NCBI GenBank assembly: GCA_914767715.1 | Contig: OU612071.1 | Coordinates: 13,809,493 to 13,873,492 of the forward strand | Source: Membranipora membranacea | Taxonomy: Eukaryota; Bryozoa; Gymnolaemata; Cheilostomatida; Membraniporidae | Direction: 5' to 3' | Length of the DNA: 64,000 nucleotides | Part shown: positions 35,501-48,200 of the stretch, piece after piece | Layout of the letters: each line of letters begins with the position of its first letter | Position numbering within the stretch: position 1 is the stretch's first letter | Made by a program: the position numbers and the translations under genes | The notes under the pieces: model-generated | The model's input: only the letters and a program-made list of their open reading frames with translations | What the model was told of the DNA's origin: nothing | Database searches by the model: none

Positions 35501-38500
35501 AAAGCGGAGAAGGTAGAAACAGCGAGCAAAGTGACCAATGCACTGACTCTGGCAACATTGACGCTGCCCTGGATATGCTTGTACATGATGTGGTGAAGTT
35601 GAAGAACCATCGATGTGAGTTTGTGCAAACCTTATATGGTATCTAATGGGTAGTTTACACACTAATCAAAGTCAGAAGCCAACTTGTAAAAGGCGGTTTG
35701 GCATGATCAGAAAGGTCAATCTGCCACTTCCTCATCAGGTCACCTTATCAATGCTTTGGGTTGCTATCTTTCAGAGAAGTTGCAACATGGGTAGAAGTTA
35801 GCTGAATACAATATCAATTTTACTAGTAATTTCGAATATTCTGATTGCAGTGTTTGATGTTCTCTTACAAAAGCTTATAGAGCAGGAACCACTTAACCAA
35901 CAGCACATCGAATGTCTCTCCCCTTTCTCATCTGAGTACATAGCACCAATCAATACAAAGCATGTTAGACCATACTGCCTTATATTCTACAATGAACATG
36001 ACAGGGAAGGCGCACGTGAAGAGGCAAACACCTTGAACGAGGGATTTGCATGTAAGGGGTTTGATGTCCAAATGCAGAATTGGGAACACACAAACCATCT
36101 GCTACACAGGATATCAGCTTCTATTGATGCAGTTTCTGATTCATGCTCAATCATGGTCATCAGCATCTTGGCACATGGGCAACATGGAATGGTCCGAGGT
36201 GTAGAGAAGTCAGAGATAACATTCAATGATGTTGTAGAGAAAATCAAACAGAAGCTGCCTGTACACATTCCTCTGGTAAGTTCATAAGTTAAATTAGGGT
36301 AGAAGGTAAAATATCTGAATATGAACTCAACTGATCTCAGTGTTCTAAACTTTTGTTTGGTGATAATTTATTATTTGCTCACTCATCTCATGGTGTGCTG
36401 TTTGTTGTGTAGGTTGTGCTTATTCAAGCATGTCAGCTAGCTGATGCTACAAAGCACCAAGACATAACTATGAAACGCCCACACACACTGCTTCTCATGG
36501 CAACTTCACACAATGGCATTGCTGTTAGAGGGAAATACACGGGCGCCATTGCTGAGCAGGTCAAGCTTGCTGACGAAACTACCCATATCATCGACATTCA
36601 TGAAAAGGCTGCAGCAAGTATCTGCGGAAGAAGCCCTCTCAATCAGATGCCTTCCTTTCACAGTACCCTGTCAAAGAAGATATATTTGGGAAAGCGATTC
36701 ATTCCCAATAAAGATAGCGGTGACAGCAAGCTAAGTGATGGAATAGGTGACATTTAAGACATTGATCTTGATCACTTTGAAGCTCATAAAATAATATTGT
36801 GACCTTGCATCTCAAGCTTAAAAATTGAACACACCCTGAATGTTTGGATAACACATCATTGATAAGAAGCTATAAATCGTTTACATACAGTCTTTGGTGT
36901 GAAAAGCTTGCATATTTCATCAAACCTCCACCTTTACCCGGAGTCACTAAAATGATTATGGATTATTGTTAGAAGTTTGTTAAAAACATAAGGTCTGTCT
37001 CAGACTGAGAAATACCATAATCAACAATAATATATATTTTTTATTGCAAACTGGATAATGGTTCTATAGCAAAGGCAACACAATTCATTTTTCAGATCAA
37101 TGTGATTGTGATAGCGGGATAGGCGATGATCTTCCTCCAGAAGTCTCACCACCTGATACATTGCGGGGGGGAAATAAGATGTGCTCTTTGGGGAGCATCC
37201 TTGGTAAGTAATTACAATTATTATGAGGAGAGAAACATGAAATTTCCACCCCAGATACTGTTCGGTGTCAGTAATAAGATGATCATCTTATTAAAGTCTG
37301 ATTTTGGCTGTGATAATTCAGAACCATTTTATATTTCATATTGTGGGCAAGTTGTTGCCTGACGATATTATCCAAAACATGTTAAAAATTGTGCTGTTTT
37401 GACCATACCATAGTTCCCCTACTTAGCCCTTGCAATGAATCATTATTAGTCTAAATTGACCTGCTATGTGAAACCCGGCAGCTGCGATTTGATACTCCAA
37501 AATTATTATGGGCTCAATGTGATAAACTAACTCTAAATCGTGATTCTTAATTGATTCTATCTTAGGTTATGTGGGGCAACTATCTTGACCTAGAGTCATT
37601 CTTGTTCTTAATTTTTTCTGTGTGATTTATTGCTATGATTGTGTTCACTTCTATTTAATTGTTAGGCCTTCAGCATATTGAGATGAGCCTTTGTGAAGAA
37701 AAGCGACCCACTCTATCGAAGCCGAAAAAAAGGTTTGTCTCCCATCATTTCTCTAAACATAGCTAAAGATGTGATATCATAATGATATTATTGGTCATGT
37801 TTTTCTCATGCAGGGGAAAGATTTTGGATTGATAATCGCAAACATGCCTTGACAAGCTCTGTAGTTTGGTTGTACAGAGCAGAAAATCATGTGTCATATA
37901 AGGAGAATGGTGTGCTATAACAATATACCGTGAATGTATTGTAGATCATTGTATGATCGAGAGGCAAAGAGTCTGAGAGAGCTTCAAAAAGCCTTCTGTA
38001 CTGCTGTGAAAACTGCAGTAAAAAAAAAAGGAGCAGGTAGTCCGTTCAGAGTTCTGAAATACTTAAACAGTATAGACCAACAACATCATGAAGCAACAAT
38101 ACTGCTGCCTATTGAAAAACGAAAAGACTCTGTGCAGTTTGCGTTGGATGGAAGTTGCACTAAGCTATTTATTCTGCTGCTGGCCAAAATCGACGCAAAA
38201 GTATATCTGAACAGTAACAAACTGCTGGAAAAGGCCATTTGTGAAGGAAATGAGACAATGGTGAAGGCCGTGTTACTCGCACACGAACGCAACGATGTAG
38301 AAGTTTTTCTGTCAACCTTCAATGAAAGAACAAAGCGCCGGTTGTATGATGGCAGTTGGAGCCAAGCTGTGATACAGAAACTATATCCGCACACTTCGAG
38401 CTTCTTCATTCCACGCGGACAGGCAAAAGCGAAGATGATGGCCTTAGTCTATTACAACACGTTTGAGATATCAGAAAATAGCAGACATGAAATCCAAAAG

Positions 38501-39840
38501 ATTACTAAGGGTTTAGTAGATTATGGATTCACAGTTCAGAAACCGCTCATTGATTGGACCGTAGAGAGGCTGAAGAAAGAACTACGATGTCAACTGAAAG
38601 AGATTGAAGACCAGGCCTCACTAATTCTGATTTGCCTGCATACCGAGGGTGTATTCAGTAAAATAAGTGACACTGAAGGTCACTCAATGGAAACAGATGA
38701 ACTTTTGGAAGAGCTTGATTGTATCAAAACACCCGTCCCGGTGGTTTGTATCAAGTAGAAGTATATTTAAAACTATTTCAAAACACTGGCTGCAGCAAAC
38801 TATCCATTTCCCTGAACTGAAGCCATAGATTTAGCATATATCTCTTGTAGTAACTGTTTCGGTAAAGCAACGAGATATCGATGATTCAAAAGTGCTGGTA
38901 ATGAATTTGAAAGTTTATTCCTGCATTTATCATTCATGTATTCATATTAATTAATGAAGGCCTTTAGATTACAAAATTAACGGAAGTTATTGTGAGAAAC
39001 AGTGCAATCTAACACTGCAATTAATTAACTGCAAGATTTCACACTCAGATGTTGCTACTCCAAATCTAGTGACGAGACATAGCAGGGAAAACATGTACCA
39101 TGAATGGAAATTTCTCGTATTTCAGGTAATATTGATCGACTCATATTTGCCTGACACACAGAGAGCAGAATATAAACGCGAAGGGTCACTGCGTCTATCC
39201 CGCCTAAACACCCTTGTGGTGACAGCACAAATTGAAGCTGAAAGGGAACGCCGCAGCTTTCTTGCGTACATTGTCGAGCAACTAGAGGGAGCTGATGGGA
39301 TAACAAGTTTAAACACCATGATACAACTCTGCTCAAAGCGAATGAGCTTTGAGGGTGTAAGAGATAGTGCACGTTGCACTTATCAACTCATGGCACAACC
39401 ACTGATACTGCCACGTTCAGCCACACTAGATAGGAGACAACTTGTACAAACAGGTAACAGTAAGTGCCATGACTAAGCAGACTTTGCACTATTGATTACT
39501 TAATAATACTTATTGAATTTCACCAGATTGGTGTTCTATGCAAGATATACAATCCATAAAAATCCAGTCCAATCATATTTGAAAATTGTTGATAATATGC
39601 CCAGGACTGATCAATGGTAAAGTATTACCATGGAATACATTTCCATGTCTTCTTTTGTGTGTCAAGTATAAATAATAAAACTCTTAGCTGCTTTCTCTTG
39701 CCAGCAGAGCAATAATCTATTTTGTATTTCTAGGTACTGGTCGAACTAGAAATAATATGTTATCACTTAGCTTTGGACTACGAGATCTGTTCCATGGAAA
39801 GATGAGGGATAGATTACTTTCCCAATTTTATAAGCCATAA
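29537..39840 (+). CDS. Tandem caspase / pseudocaspase protein
   Basis: Fifteen exons join in phase to a stop (3243 nt, about 1080 residues): 29537-29570, 30687-30869, 31319-31372, 32100-32204, 33284-33442, 34057-34269, 34668-34799, 35420-35614, 35851-36275, 36413-36746, 37096-37203, 37666-37732, 37945-38743, 39126-39453, 39734-39840. The start is MDGAAAAPRSP. Residues 1-125 are acidic and low complexity. Residues about 126-293 are an unrecognised, partly helical region that could be a diverged death-fold. Residues 359-611 form a caspase domain with His467 (LAHGQHG) and Cys507 (IQACQL). A Cys/Asp-rich linker follows (QCDCDSGIGDD). Residues 670-820 are helical, with an ankyrin-like stretch (LLEKAICEGNETMVKAVL). 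Residues about 830-1045 form a second caspase fold whose Cys position is Tyr943. A polyadenylation signal AATAAA lies at 40370. Caspases cut after Asp in apoptosis or inflammation; the direction of control here is unknown. Confidence 0.8.
29592..30013 (-). CDS. Possible Cys-rich, leucine-repeat-like terminal exon
   Basis: An open frame of about 140 codons follows a strong acceptor with a pyrimidine tract (cctgtccttgcttggcag) and ends at a stop 22 nt from the first exon of the opposite-strand caspase gene. The protein has many Cys (FCKCVREMLCCVAACTCG, CPRCAAEYEPC) and then a stretch resembling leucine-rich repeats (LVDLTYNHIKYIENNYPQLV). No upstream exon or signal peptide was found, so it may be the last exon of an unseen gene, a relic, or a chance frame. 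Confidence 0.3.
35188..35390 (-). repeat. tRNA-derived SINE, family 2 (second copy)
   Basis: The minus-strand head CAGGAGTGGTCTGATGGTTAAGG and GTGAGGTCCAGGC resemble A and B boxes. The body shares CAGGTCCTTGCGCAATGGGA and GCGGGCAAGGGTATAGGGTG with the copy at 4578. It ends 29 nt before the acceptor of caspase exon 35420-35614, in the zone where a branch point would lie. Confidence 0.7.
35851..36746 (+). CDS. Caspase domain 1 (catalytic), exons 9-10
   Basis: Exon 35851-36275 gives the large-subunit core: the strand VRPYCLIFYN, the DREGAREEANTL segment matching the R-x-G-T-x-x-D region that holds a substrate-binding Arg (Arg410), the strand CSIMVISILAHG with catalytic His467, and a final strand PVHIPL. 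Exon 36413-36746 starts VVLIQACQLADA with catalytic Cys507, then a small-subunit region (HTLLLMATSHNGIAVRGKYTG) that keeps the Arg of the S-x-R motif. Two departures from the usual pattern are visible: the Ser before HG is Ala, and QAC is followed by Gln-Leu where the usual sequence is x-Gly. Both catalytic residues are present, so activity is plausible but unproven. Confidence 0.85.
37945..39453 (+). CDS. Caspase domain 2 (inactive-looking), exons 13-14
   Basis: Exon 37945-38743 ends with a caspase large-subunit pattern: MMALVYYN, then SRHEIQKITKGLVDYGFTVQ, then SLILICLHTEG, which keeps a His (His902). Exon 39126-39453 begins VILIDSYLPD exactly where domain 1 reads VVLIQACQL, so the catalytic Cys is replaced by Tyr943. 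The intron between them is phase 0 at the same structural point as in domain 1 (PVPV/VILI versus HIPL/VVLI), which argues for an internal duplication. The open frame runs past the donor at 38743 to a stop at 38758, so a shorter product lacking the second small subunit is possible. Confidence 0.75.
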
Positions 39841-40369
39841 GTGCAGAGATTGTTGAGATTCTGAAGTTTCCAGCAGCAGGTAGCGGCATATTTTACATGT
39901 CTGGCCAAAGCTAAGTTTGGATCACAGACACGGCGAGAAAATTTTGAATCTAAGACTCAAACTCTTTTGAGTTAGTGCTTATGATTCTAATTAATCGGTC
40001 TTCAGTTTCATTTCACTTTTGTACCACCTTTTGACATGAATACCTGGAAATATTATCACCATTATAACAATCTATCAACTGAGCTGACCCTCTACTAATA
40101 CTTATTACAGACCCCAATTCTGAAGGAAATCTTCTATCCTATATATTATGTTTTCAATTTTATTAAACATCATTTGTCTGGATGTTGAATGATCTATCTG
40201 ATGAGATGACCTTGAAATTTCTTTTCTATGCACTGTGACACTCAAAACAGAGTCTCTGTGCTAGGAACAAAGAATGAAGTATCCGACTCCGTACTCTGTA
40301 TAATTTCGATTTTGTACATTATCCATTATTATATTCATTTTAATAGCAACAAATCTTATACGGTTCTTT

Positions 40370-40375
40370 AATAAA
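40370..40375 (+). terminator. Polyadenylation signal of the tandem caspase gene
   Basis: AATAAA lies 530 nt past the stop at 39840. It is the first strong signal I noticed after the last exon. Confidence 0.5.
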
Positions 40376-42128
40376 CTATTTTATGGAATGAAGTCAAAGT
40401 TTAATGTCATTGTGATTGGGTAAAAAATTTTAAATACATACAACACAAATCAATGCAGAGCCATAGTCCTACCATAAATGGACACTTACAACTTACGCTA
40501 GTGTGGCTGTCAGCGATTTTAGATGTGTGGATATCTTTTTGTGATGGTAGTGCTGACACCCAGGTGGAAAGAAAACTTTACGTGATGATACTGAAACCAA
40601 AATAGCTTTGCACAAAGTTTTTTTCTAGTTTTGCTTTCAAAACAGGTTGCCTCTTTGTTTTTGCAGAGTAATTAGTGCGCATAGACTGTAAGATATGTGT
40701 TAAATAACATTGGGGCTTGGGAGATCCATGAGCCCACAATTTCCCTGTCCATTTTTGCGATAATTTTCTTCCTGCTGATGACGGGAATTTGACTAAGTGT
40801 TATATTTTGCTGTTGAGCTTAATTGACTAATTGTTTTTTCCATTAAGTCATGTATAAGGGCTTAGACATTTGGTTGTTATGTTAACTAGTCATATCCGGA
40901 AGATAAATATTTTACTAACATTGCTCAAAGAACTCTATGAGAAAGGTGAGGATGCGTGTTCCAAGGAAATGGATTTGACATAAATGGACATGGTCACAGG
41001 AAACTTTGAATCAGTTATCATGTTTCCTTTACTATGAGGATTGTTGTCAGTCCGAATAATGGTCCATACAGAGTTGTTTAAGGCATCCCGTCTCTCACAG
41101 GTCAGGGGTCACAGGTCAGGGGTAGGGAGAGCATCGTAAAATGCTGGGTTTGATCCTAACTGATATTTCAAGTTGTGCCCACATTAATGTTGAAAAACAA
41201 CTCCGACCATCTTAGATCATGCATGTTGGGTTTAAAGTTCAAATAAAGTTTGGTTACAGAGACCTGTATATCATGATCAGAAGGAAGCCGTCGGCAATTA
41301 TTCATTTATATTTCTAAAGTACAGCCCTCAGTTCTTAAGCAGGAAGACATAGAACAATCCAAAGTCTCAAGTTCAAACATCGTTATTTCAGACAGATTTA
41401 CTTAATTGATTTTTAACATGAATGGGAGCTGCACACTACAGAAAATTCAATTCAGAAATTTGAAAAAAAGATTCAAATTGAATCATATATTCTTCTTACA
41501 AAACATTGCGCATAAAATCATTTAATAATCATTTATTGTTAATTCATGCTATTTCTAACTGTACTTATTATCATTAAAGGGCAACCAGGGTTTCAAACAA
41601 GTTCTCATCGATTGATAGCAGATTGCACCTTATGCATTAGCGTAAAAAACCGAATCTAAATCGGATGATTATTCAGTGAGAATTCCTTTTAAATATTTCA
41701 TCCATCCGGTGCTAAAATTTTTTCAAACTCAATTAATATGGAACGTCACAGAGCAGTTACCTGTTCCTTTTATATTTAGCCTGGGCTCTATCATGATTAC
41801 AGCAATGTCTTTGAACCTCCCCTAAACTGAAATTTAACTCAGCTAAGAGTGAGCAACTGCTTTTAGTTTTGCATGGCCTAATGCACAAAGCTGATGCTGC
41901 TTAGCACATTCTTTACTACCCATTTATGCATCGCTGCGAAACCCTGGTTGCCCTTTAAAATGGATTAGAAATTGGGATTTAATTATTATGGTTGAGCCAT
42001 CGTTTCATCAAAATAGAACGTAACATCTGTGGGGAAAAAAATTAAGGACATGAATACTCGTGTAAAAATATTGCTTCGACTATTCCGCAGTGGTAATAGC
42101 GTCCTTACAATACTTACAGATATCACAC

Positions 42129-42163
42129 CATAGACAAAACACACAATGTGTGTTTTGTCTATG
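42129..42163. repeat. Perfect 17-bp-arm palindrome
   Basis: CATAGACAAAACACACA and its exact reverse complement are separated by one base. TATCACA flanks both sides (42121-42127 and 42164-42170). It lies about 155 nt past the stop of the sushi gene, so it would be transcribed as a hairpin if the 3' untranslated region extends that far. Confidence 0.85.
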
Positions 42164-42316
42164 TATCACATAATTAGCATACAATCAATCTAAGAGTGTA
42201 AAAAAAACATTTTGATGACAGCCGGAAACTTGAATCTAAATCTGAACGAATCTAAAGTCCCTCTTTAATACAAACAATAGCAATTTCAAAATAAATTTTC
42301 AACTCTGTTGCTTGGA

Positions 42317-45239
42317 TCAGGGTGTAAATGAACTACAGCATTCGATGTCTCCTGCAGTGATGGTTATAAAGCCTGTGCCGATCAGGTTTTGCTCATCGTG
42401 GCTCACATACTGATAATTAGTAAGATAGTTCAAGTTCGCTGAGGTAATAGCTGTAGTGACTGTGTCCGTGCCTGTTTGAGCTATGTTGTTATCTACACAT
42501 GTACATCTGCAAATATAATTTGAGAATAGCTTTCTATGTTGAAGTGGCTCAACACCAACAAGGGTCAAAAAACAATTTTACCTCTTAGTAATTTTAGATA
42601 TAAAAAAGGAGACAAATTCATAATAAATGCAATATCATATTGCAACAATGTGTTTCGAATCTGAGCCATTGCAATGTTAAAGAAAGACATTTTGAGTGCT
42701 TTTCTAAACTACGTTTTGTAGCAATCGTATTCCGCAGAAAATAAACAATTGTAAATAAAGCTTGCACTTATTTTTCCTGGTCAAATTCTTTGGATATTTT
42801 CATGTAACTCTAAGCTGTCCAGGTACACAATAATTTTGCGGTTGTGATTGTGGTTAATAGCAAACTTACCCATTGGCACAGGTTCCTGCCAAACCACAGT
42901 CACATAGGGCAAAAGCATTAGTAGTTGTGATTACGTCAACACTGGCTGCAGCTATAGCCTGTGTTGCATACATCATTCCGGTCTGACCGTTTCTGTTCAA
43001 CACAAAGTTGGCATCAACCAGCGTGTTGCACTGTATAGTTGTCTGCAATAAATTTAATAAAATAATTGAATAAATAAATAATACAATAAATGAATGAATA
43101 TAATGAAAAAAATATGATAAATAAAATAAAGTGAATGGATAAAAAATAAAAATAAAATAAATAAATTAAAATGAATATATTGGGTAACAAGTGTTAAATA
43201 TTCATGAAGATTTTTTCCTGGCTGAAACACAATAATTAGAGTATTTTTGTTTTCAGTTACAGGGTTTTCTCCAAAGCTCTGATAACTTATATATCGCAAA
43301 GGTCATGTCAAGTCATGTGCCTACAATGTCTGAATTTGGATTTTCTGTCCTTTGAAATACTGCAATGCGGCTCAGCATTTAATTTGTAACTTATTATTTA
43401 ATTTTCGCTCTTCTCAGAGTTGGTGTGGGCTAGCAGTTAAATTAAGATGTTCAAGATCTCCTGAACAATGATTTGTCCATAAAATGTTTAATGTGTTAGT
43501 CAATGTTATTTAGACAGTTTTATAGTTTTCTTTTTTATTATTTATTATCCATGTTTTAGTGTCTTGATGTTGATGTTGATATTATGTTTATTTTAGTGTT
43601 TTAAAGTTTGATTATGTTATTTTTAGCTAGTTAATAGTAGTTTATAGTTATTAAATGTTATTTACAATTCATGCTTCGGCTCATGACATTGTATATTATA
43701 AAAGGACAGATTACTCACTCTTTGTTGACATGAACCGCCAGCTGCTTGAATCATAGCTCTTAGTTCAGTATCAGATAGACCATATGATATAGTGGTCAAG
43801 GTATTCTCACAGAAGTTAGACTCAGTAGATGATGTGTCAGAGTCAAATATGGCTGACGAAGCAGTTGTACATACAGCTTGGGCGGTGTGCGGACTTCTAT
43901 CAGCTGTTGCTGTTGCCTGAAAATATAAACCGTTTATAAAGAAGCTGCAGGTAACACTGCTAAAAAAGTTTTGAAGAGTGTGACTTTGTTCTATTGCTAC
44001 CTATCTTGCATAAAATTGGTGATTGGGATGTGCTCATCCTGTATTTGACCTCAATTTTGGAGTAACGCTTACTTAGATTACAGGATGTTTCTAAAAACTT
44101 CGAACACTGGAGCAAAGATGTCCCCAAACCCTCCAGCAGGAGCAGGGTGGGCAGGAAAATGACATTTGCACTAAGGCTGATTTATTATTAAACCACTTAA
44201 ACACCATTGTGGCAAATCAGCCTCCGTGGCCTAATGGATAAGGCATCTGCCTCCTAAGCAGGGGATTGCGGGTTCGAGTCCCGCCGGAGGTTGTTTTTTT
44301 CACTACTTAATTTTCCATCCTTAATTACAACTGCCAGTGCAGCTTTCAAAAGTCATCTCCGGTGTATGAATTAGAGCCAATAAACATTTTCTTACTAGTT
44401 GAAGGATACTATCATCACCCTATGTATGTGTTTAGAAAATTATCAGAAAAAAAAAGATTCTTACACTGAAATTCATGCAGCAATGTGTGGCATGTGTTCA
44501 TTAATAAATTCTTTTCACAAAAACTTTTACATAGGCAATTTCACTCCTTTAACTACCAGTTGCACATTGCATCCTTTGAAGGGACTAGGGAACCATGCAT
44601 TTAACACCAGAAAAGAAAAGGCTCAATTATAGAAAAAGTTTGTATTGTATCCAGCAACAAAGGTTAAAACCTCAGTATTACATCCCAGGAGCAAAGCACT
44701 TCTTATACAGTACAAAATACCAACAATCAGTGCAAGGGTGTACTCAAACAATACAGCTTCTGGTGAACCCAGAAGGTTTTGGTTTGATGCTCATCTAAAG
44801 AGTAGCAACTAAATTCAACCCTAATCCCGTGTAACCTTGTACCTAGCCAGTTTGTTGGCTCTGATATGATCGACTGAGCCTATGCCAGGTCATAGAGAGC
44901 ACCTATGGAGATATAATGAAAGTGAAACTGAATTATTTATCACTCACTATAATATATATAGGTACTTTCAGGAAAGTACCATCTGACCTGGCATTGGCTG
45001 TTTCAAACCCACCAGCCAATCAGAGCCAACATATTGGCTAGTTGTACATACCCTGGAGCAGACATCAGTGAGCCCAGATTTGCAGCACTGTACTGTAGCT
45101 GGTCCAGGGTTAGCCACTGTTGAGCCGGGTACAGATGGTCCTTGTGGATCGATGGTCACAGTTACACAAGCAGACACGGAGGTAGCAGCAAAGATATTAT
45201 CTCTTCTAAAGTAGTCTGCACAACTCTCTGGATTCACAT
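42317..45239 (-). CDS. Uncharacterised Cys-rich C-terminal domain, exons 10-13
   Basis: Four exons with boundary phases 1-0, 0-0, 0-2, 2-stop encode about 250 residues. Landmarks are NPESCADYFRRDN, a double Cys (PATVQCCKS), a middle part ending SYGLSDTELRAMIQAAGGSC, then TTIQCNTLVDANFVL, a Cys cluster (LCDCGLAGTCANGCTC) and the end GDIECCSSFTP. The same landmarks recur, with the same exon phases, in the paralogue at 62746 onward. I do not recognise the fold. It could be a lectin-like or matrix-binding domain, but nothing in the sequence proves it. Confidence 0.65.
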
Positions 45240-48200
45240 CTGGAAAGAGCCAATTTTAAATGATAATTATTAATAATAAATAATGATAAAATTAAATTAT
45301 AATATAGTCAACAGTATATAATTCTAATAATAATAATAATCAATAATATTAAATAATATTAATGATAAATAATAATTATAAATAATAATCAATAATAATA
45401 ATTAACATTCATAATAATCAATTACAATATTTTTAATAATAATCAATAATAATAATTAATATAAATAATATTCAATTATGATAATTGTTTATAATCAATA
45501 ATAATATTAAATATAAATAATAATCAATTATATTAATTATTTATAGTAATAATCAATTGTAATAACTGATGATAATAATAATCAATAATAATGATTAATG
45601 CAAATAATAATCAACAATAATGGTTAATATAAATAATCATTAATAATTATAGCTCATTACAATTGTTAATATAAGTGATTATATCAATAAATTATTTTGG
45701 AGAACAACAAACTGGTACCTAAAACATAAATTTTCTCCACCTAATAGCACATCTGTTGTGATTTACAGCACACAGGAGACCAGCTAAACTGCACAGTCAG
45801 TCTGACAGCCACAGTTGTCAGGGTGATTTAAAGGAAAGCACCGCATCAAAATGCATCACTCAAAAATTTCATTGTTTTGCTATTAAATTAGGTGCCAATC
45901 CGAGCAGTGATAGGTGGTGAACTGGTGGGAGCGGAGTTCCCACAAAGAAATATTTAGCGGGAACTCTTAGAACACAGTTCCCACTAAAGTCTGTGCCTAA
46001 AACAGTGTGAAAATGCTTCTTATTGACAAGATTTCAATCTTACTATCAATCATACTATTACAGATCTATATTTCTGCATAAGTGTTATGCTCAACAGCAT
46101 GGATTTGCATAATAACATAGATATTGCAAAGAAATTCCCTGCGGCTGCACTGCGGCCATTTTGGCTGCTGTAGACCCAGAAACTAGAGTTCCCACAAAGA
46201 AAGAAAGTCCACTTAGACCACTGGATCCAAGAAGTTTACTTACAGGGACATTTCCAACAATTTGGTAAATATATGTGTTGAGGCAGGTCTTTCTTGTCTC
46301 AGCGATGAACTATCAGACCCACAAAACTAACTTACAGACACACGTGACAGTTGGGGTGGTGAATGTACCATCGGCCTGACATGTTACAGCGATGTCTCTG
46401 TTGTTTGAGCCTGGTGTTCCGGGTGCTGTCCTGTAGGATACCTGACACTGGAAGGTGAAGCTGTCCCCGATAGGTATATCTCTGCTAGCGTAATTAACTG
46501 GACCGAGTGTAGAGGCAATCGTATCCAGCTGTGTGCCTTTACAGACTTTTTCTACAATAGAAAACACGCAATTGTTTCCCAGTCTAAATTTGCAGGTCTT
46601 TCTCATGTAAAACAATATACTTTTAAATACTATATACTGAAAATAATTCTTGTGCTCCCTATATCATTACAACTACATTTTCCAAAGTCTTTGATATCAT
46701 GACACACAAGTTTTGAAGCTTGAATCATGTAGAAAGATGCTTGGCCAGTTTTCAACAGTAACTGGAATTCCCAGGGTACTGGAATTCCCAGAGATATCAG
46801 CGGACAATCATACTGAAGCATGAAACTTAACCTTGACCTTATTTGAAAATATTTAGTTGCGTTGTATATTGTCGAACAGCCTGGTTGCTTTCAAGTTGGG
46901 AAATGAATATTTCAGTTAAAGCTTTGATTATTTCCCAAAACATTACTAACACTTGGGAAGCACTAAAACCCAGGGTCCTCCTCTCTGATAGTTACAGTTC
47001 TAATTGAACAATGAAATAAACAGCTGTGGGATTGTAACTTACGTGTGCAGGTTGGTGGACTTTTGGACCATGTGCCATCAGCCATACACTCCACAGACAA
47101 GTCCTCTGATGAGGCCTCGTAGTTAGTGTTACATGTGTATGTAAATTTATCTCCGAACCTTGTGCCAGAAGGAACCACAGTTTTAGTTTGTGTTCCACTG
47201 TCAGGAGTTCCACACATGACCTCTGATATGCAAGGAAAATCGAAAGATATAAAAAACTCATGTCCATTTATAGTTGCAATACAGAACTGCCTCGGGTAGA
47301 GACTCCTTCCTCAGACATTTGATTTTAATATTACAAGATATTTTTTAGTCCACTAGAAGTCAGACCTAAAAGTATAAACACTCAATCTTGCAGCATACCT
47401 AATGTTTGTGACAAAATAAACCAACCAACACACCCTGTGATACCGTGTGAGTAACCTTAATGCTGCTTGTTATTTTTGTTTCTGGTATCAGTAAGGGTAT
47501 ACAGACTAATGTGGCACAGAAGCATTTGAGGTCGGATGCCCTCATGACACCACCGTGACCCACCGGGAATCGAACACAGGACCCTTTGACTGAAAGACAC
47601 AGCCTTAACGATATATAACAAAAATAATTTCAAGCTTTTTGAGATAATAGTTGCAAATGCGAAACAGTTTATAAAATTTGTAGTAAATTTCAACTTGAAA
47701 ACATAAATAAAAAGTCTAAAGTGTAGCTGACATCTGTATTGGTACTTGATAACTACAAAACATATTGAAAGCAACCTTTGAACATCTTACCATGGAACTT
47801 TTCCCATTAGTACTTACTTTCACAGGTTGGGGTGGGACTAAATGTACCATCACTCAAACAGAAGGCTCGACCAGTCTTATCGGAGTTGTTATTTCCACCA
47901 GTGACCCTGTATCCTGTTACACATGTGTACTCGACACTGCCTCCAATCTATGAATTAGAGAATTATTAAATTTTAGATTGGTCATTGCCTATCCAATAAT
48001 ATCGCTACTTTAGCTTCAGGTGTAGCTTCTGGGTTACTTTAGCCTTAGTTTTGCCAGAACACTACTTTTACAACAAGGTTTCAATTAGAAAATTCCGAAC
48101 CCTAAACCTTTACTCTAAATGCATAATGTTGAATCATAGGTGAGTAATTTGGGAATAAAAATTTGAGCAGGTCTCGCTCATTCAACAATTTTGGTAAAAA

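Larger units (their letters stand above)
39841..42316. other. Intergenic region between convergent genes
   Basis: Tail-to-tail spacer between the caspase and sushi genes. It holds the polyadenylation signal at 40370 and the palindrome at 42129. No coding exon was recognised. Confidence 0.5.
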
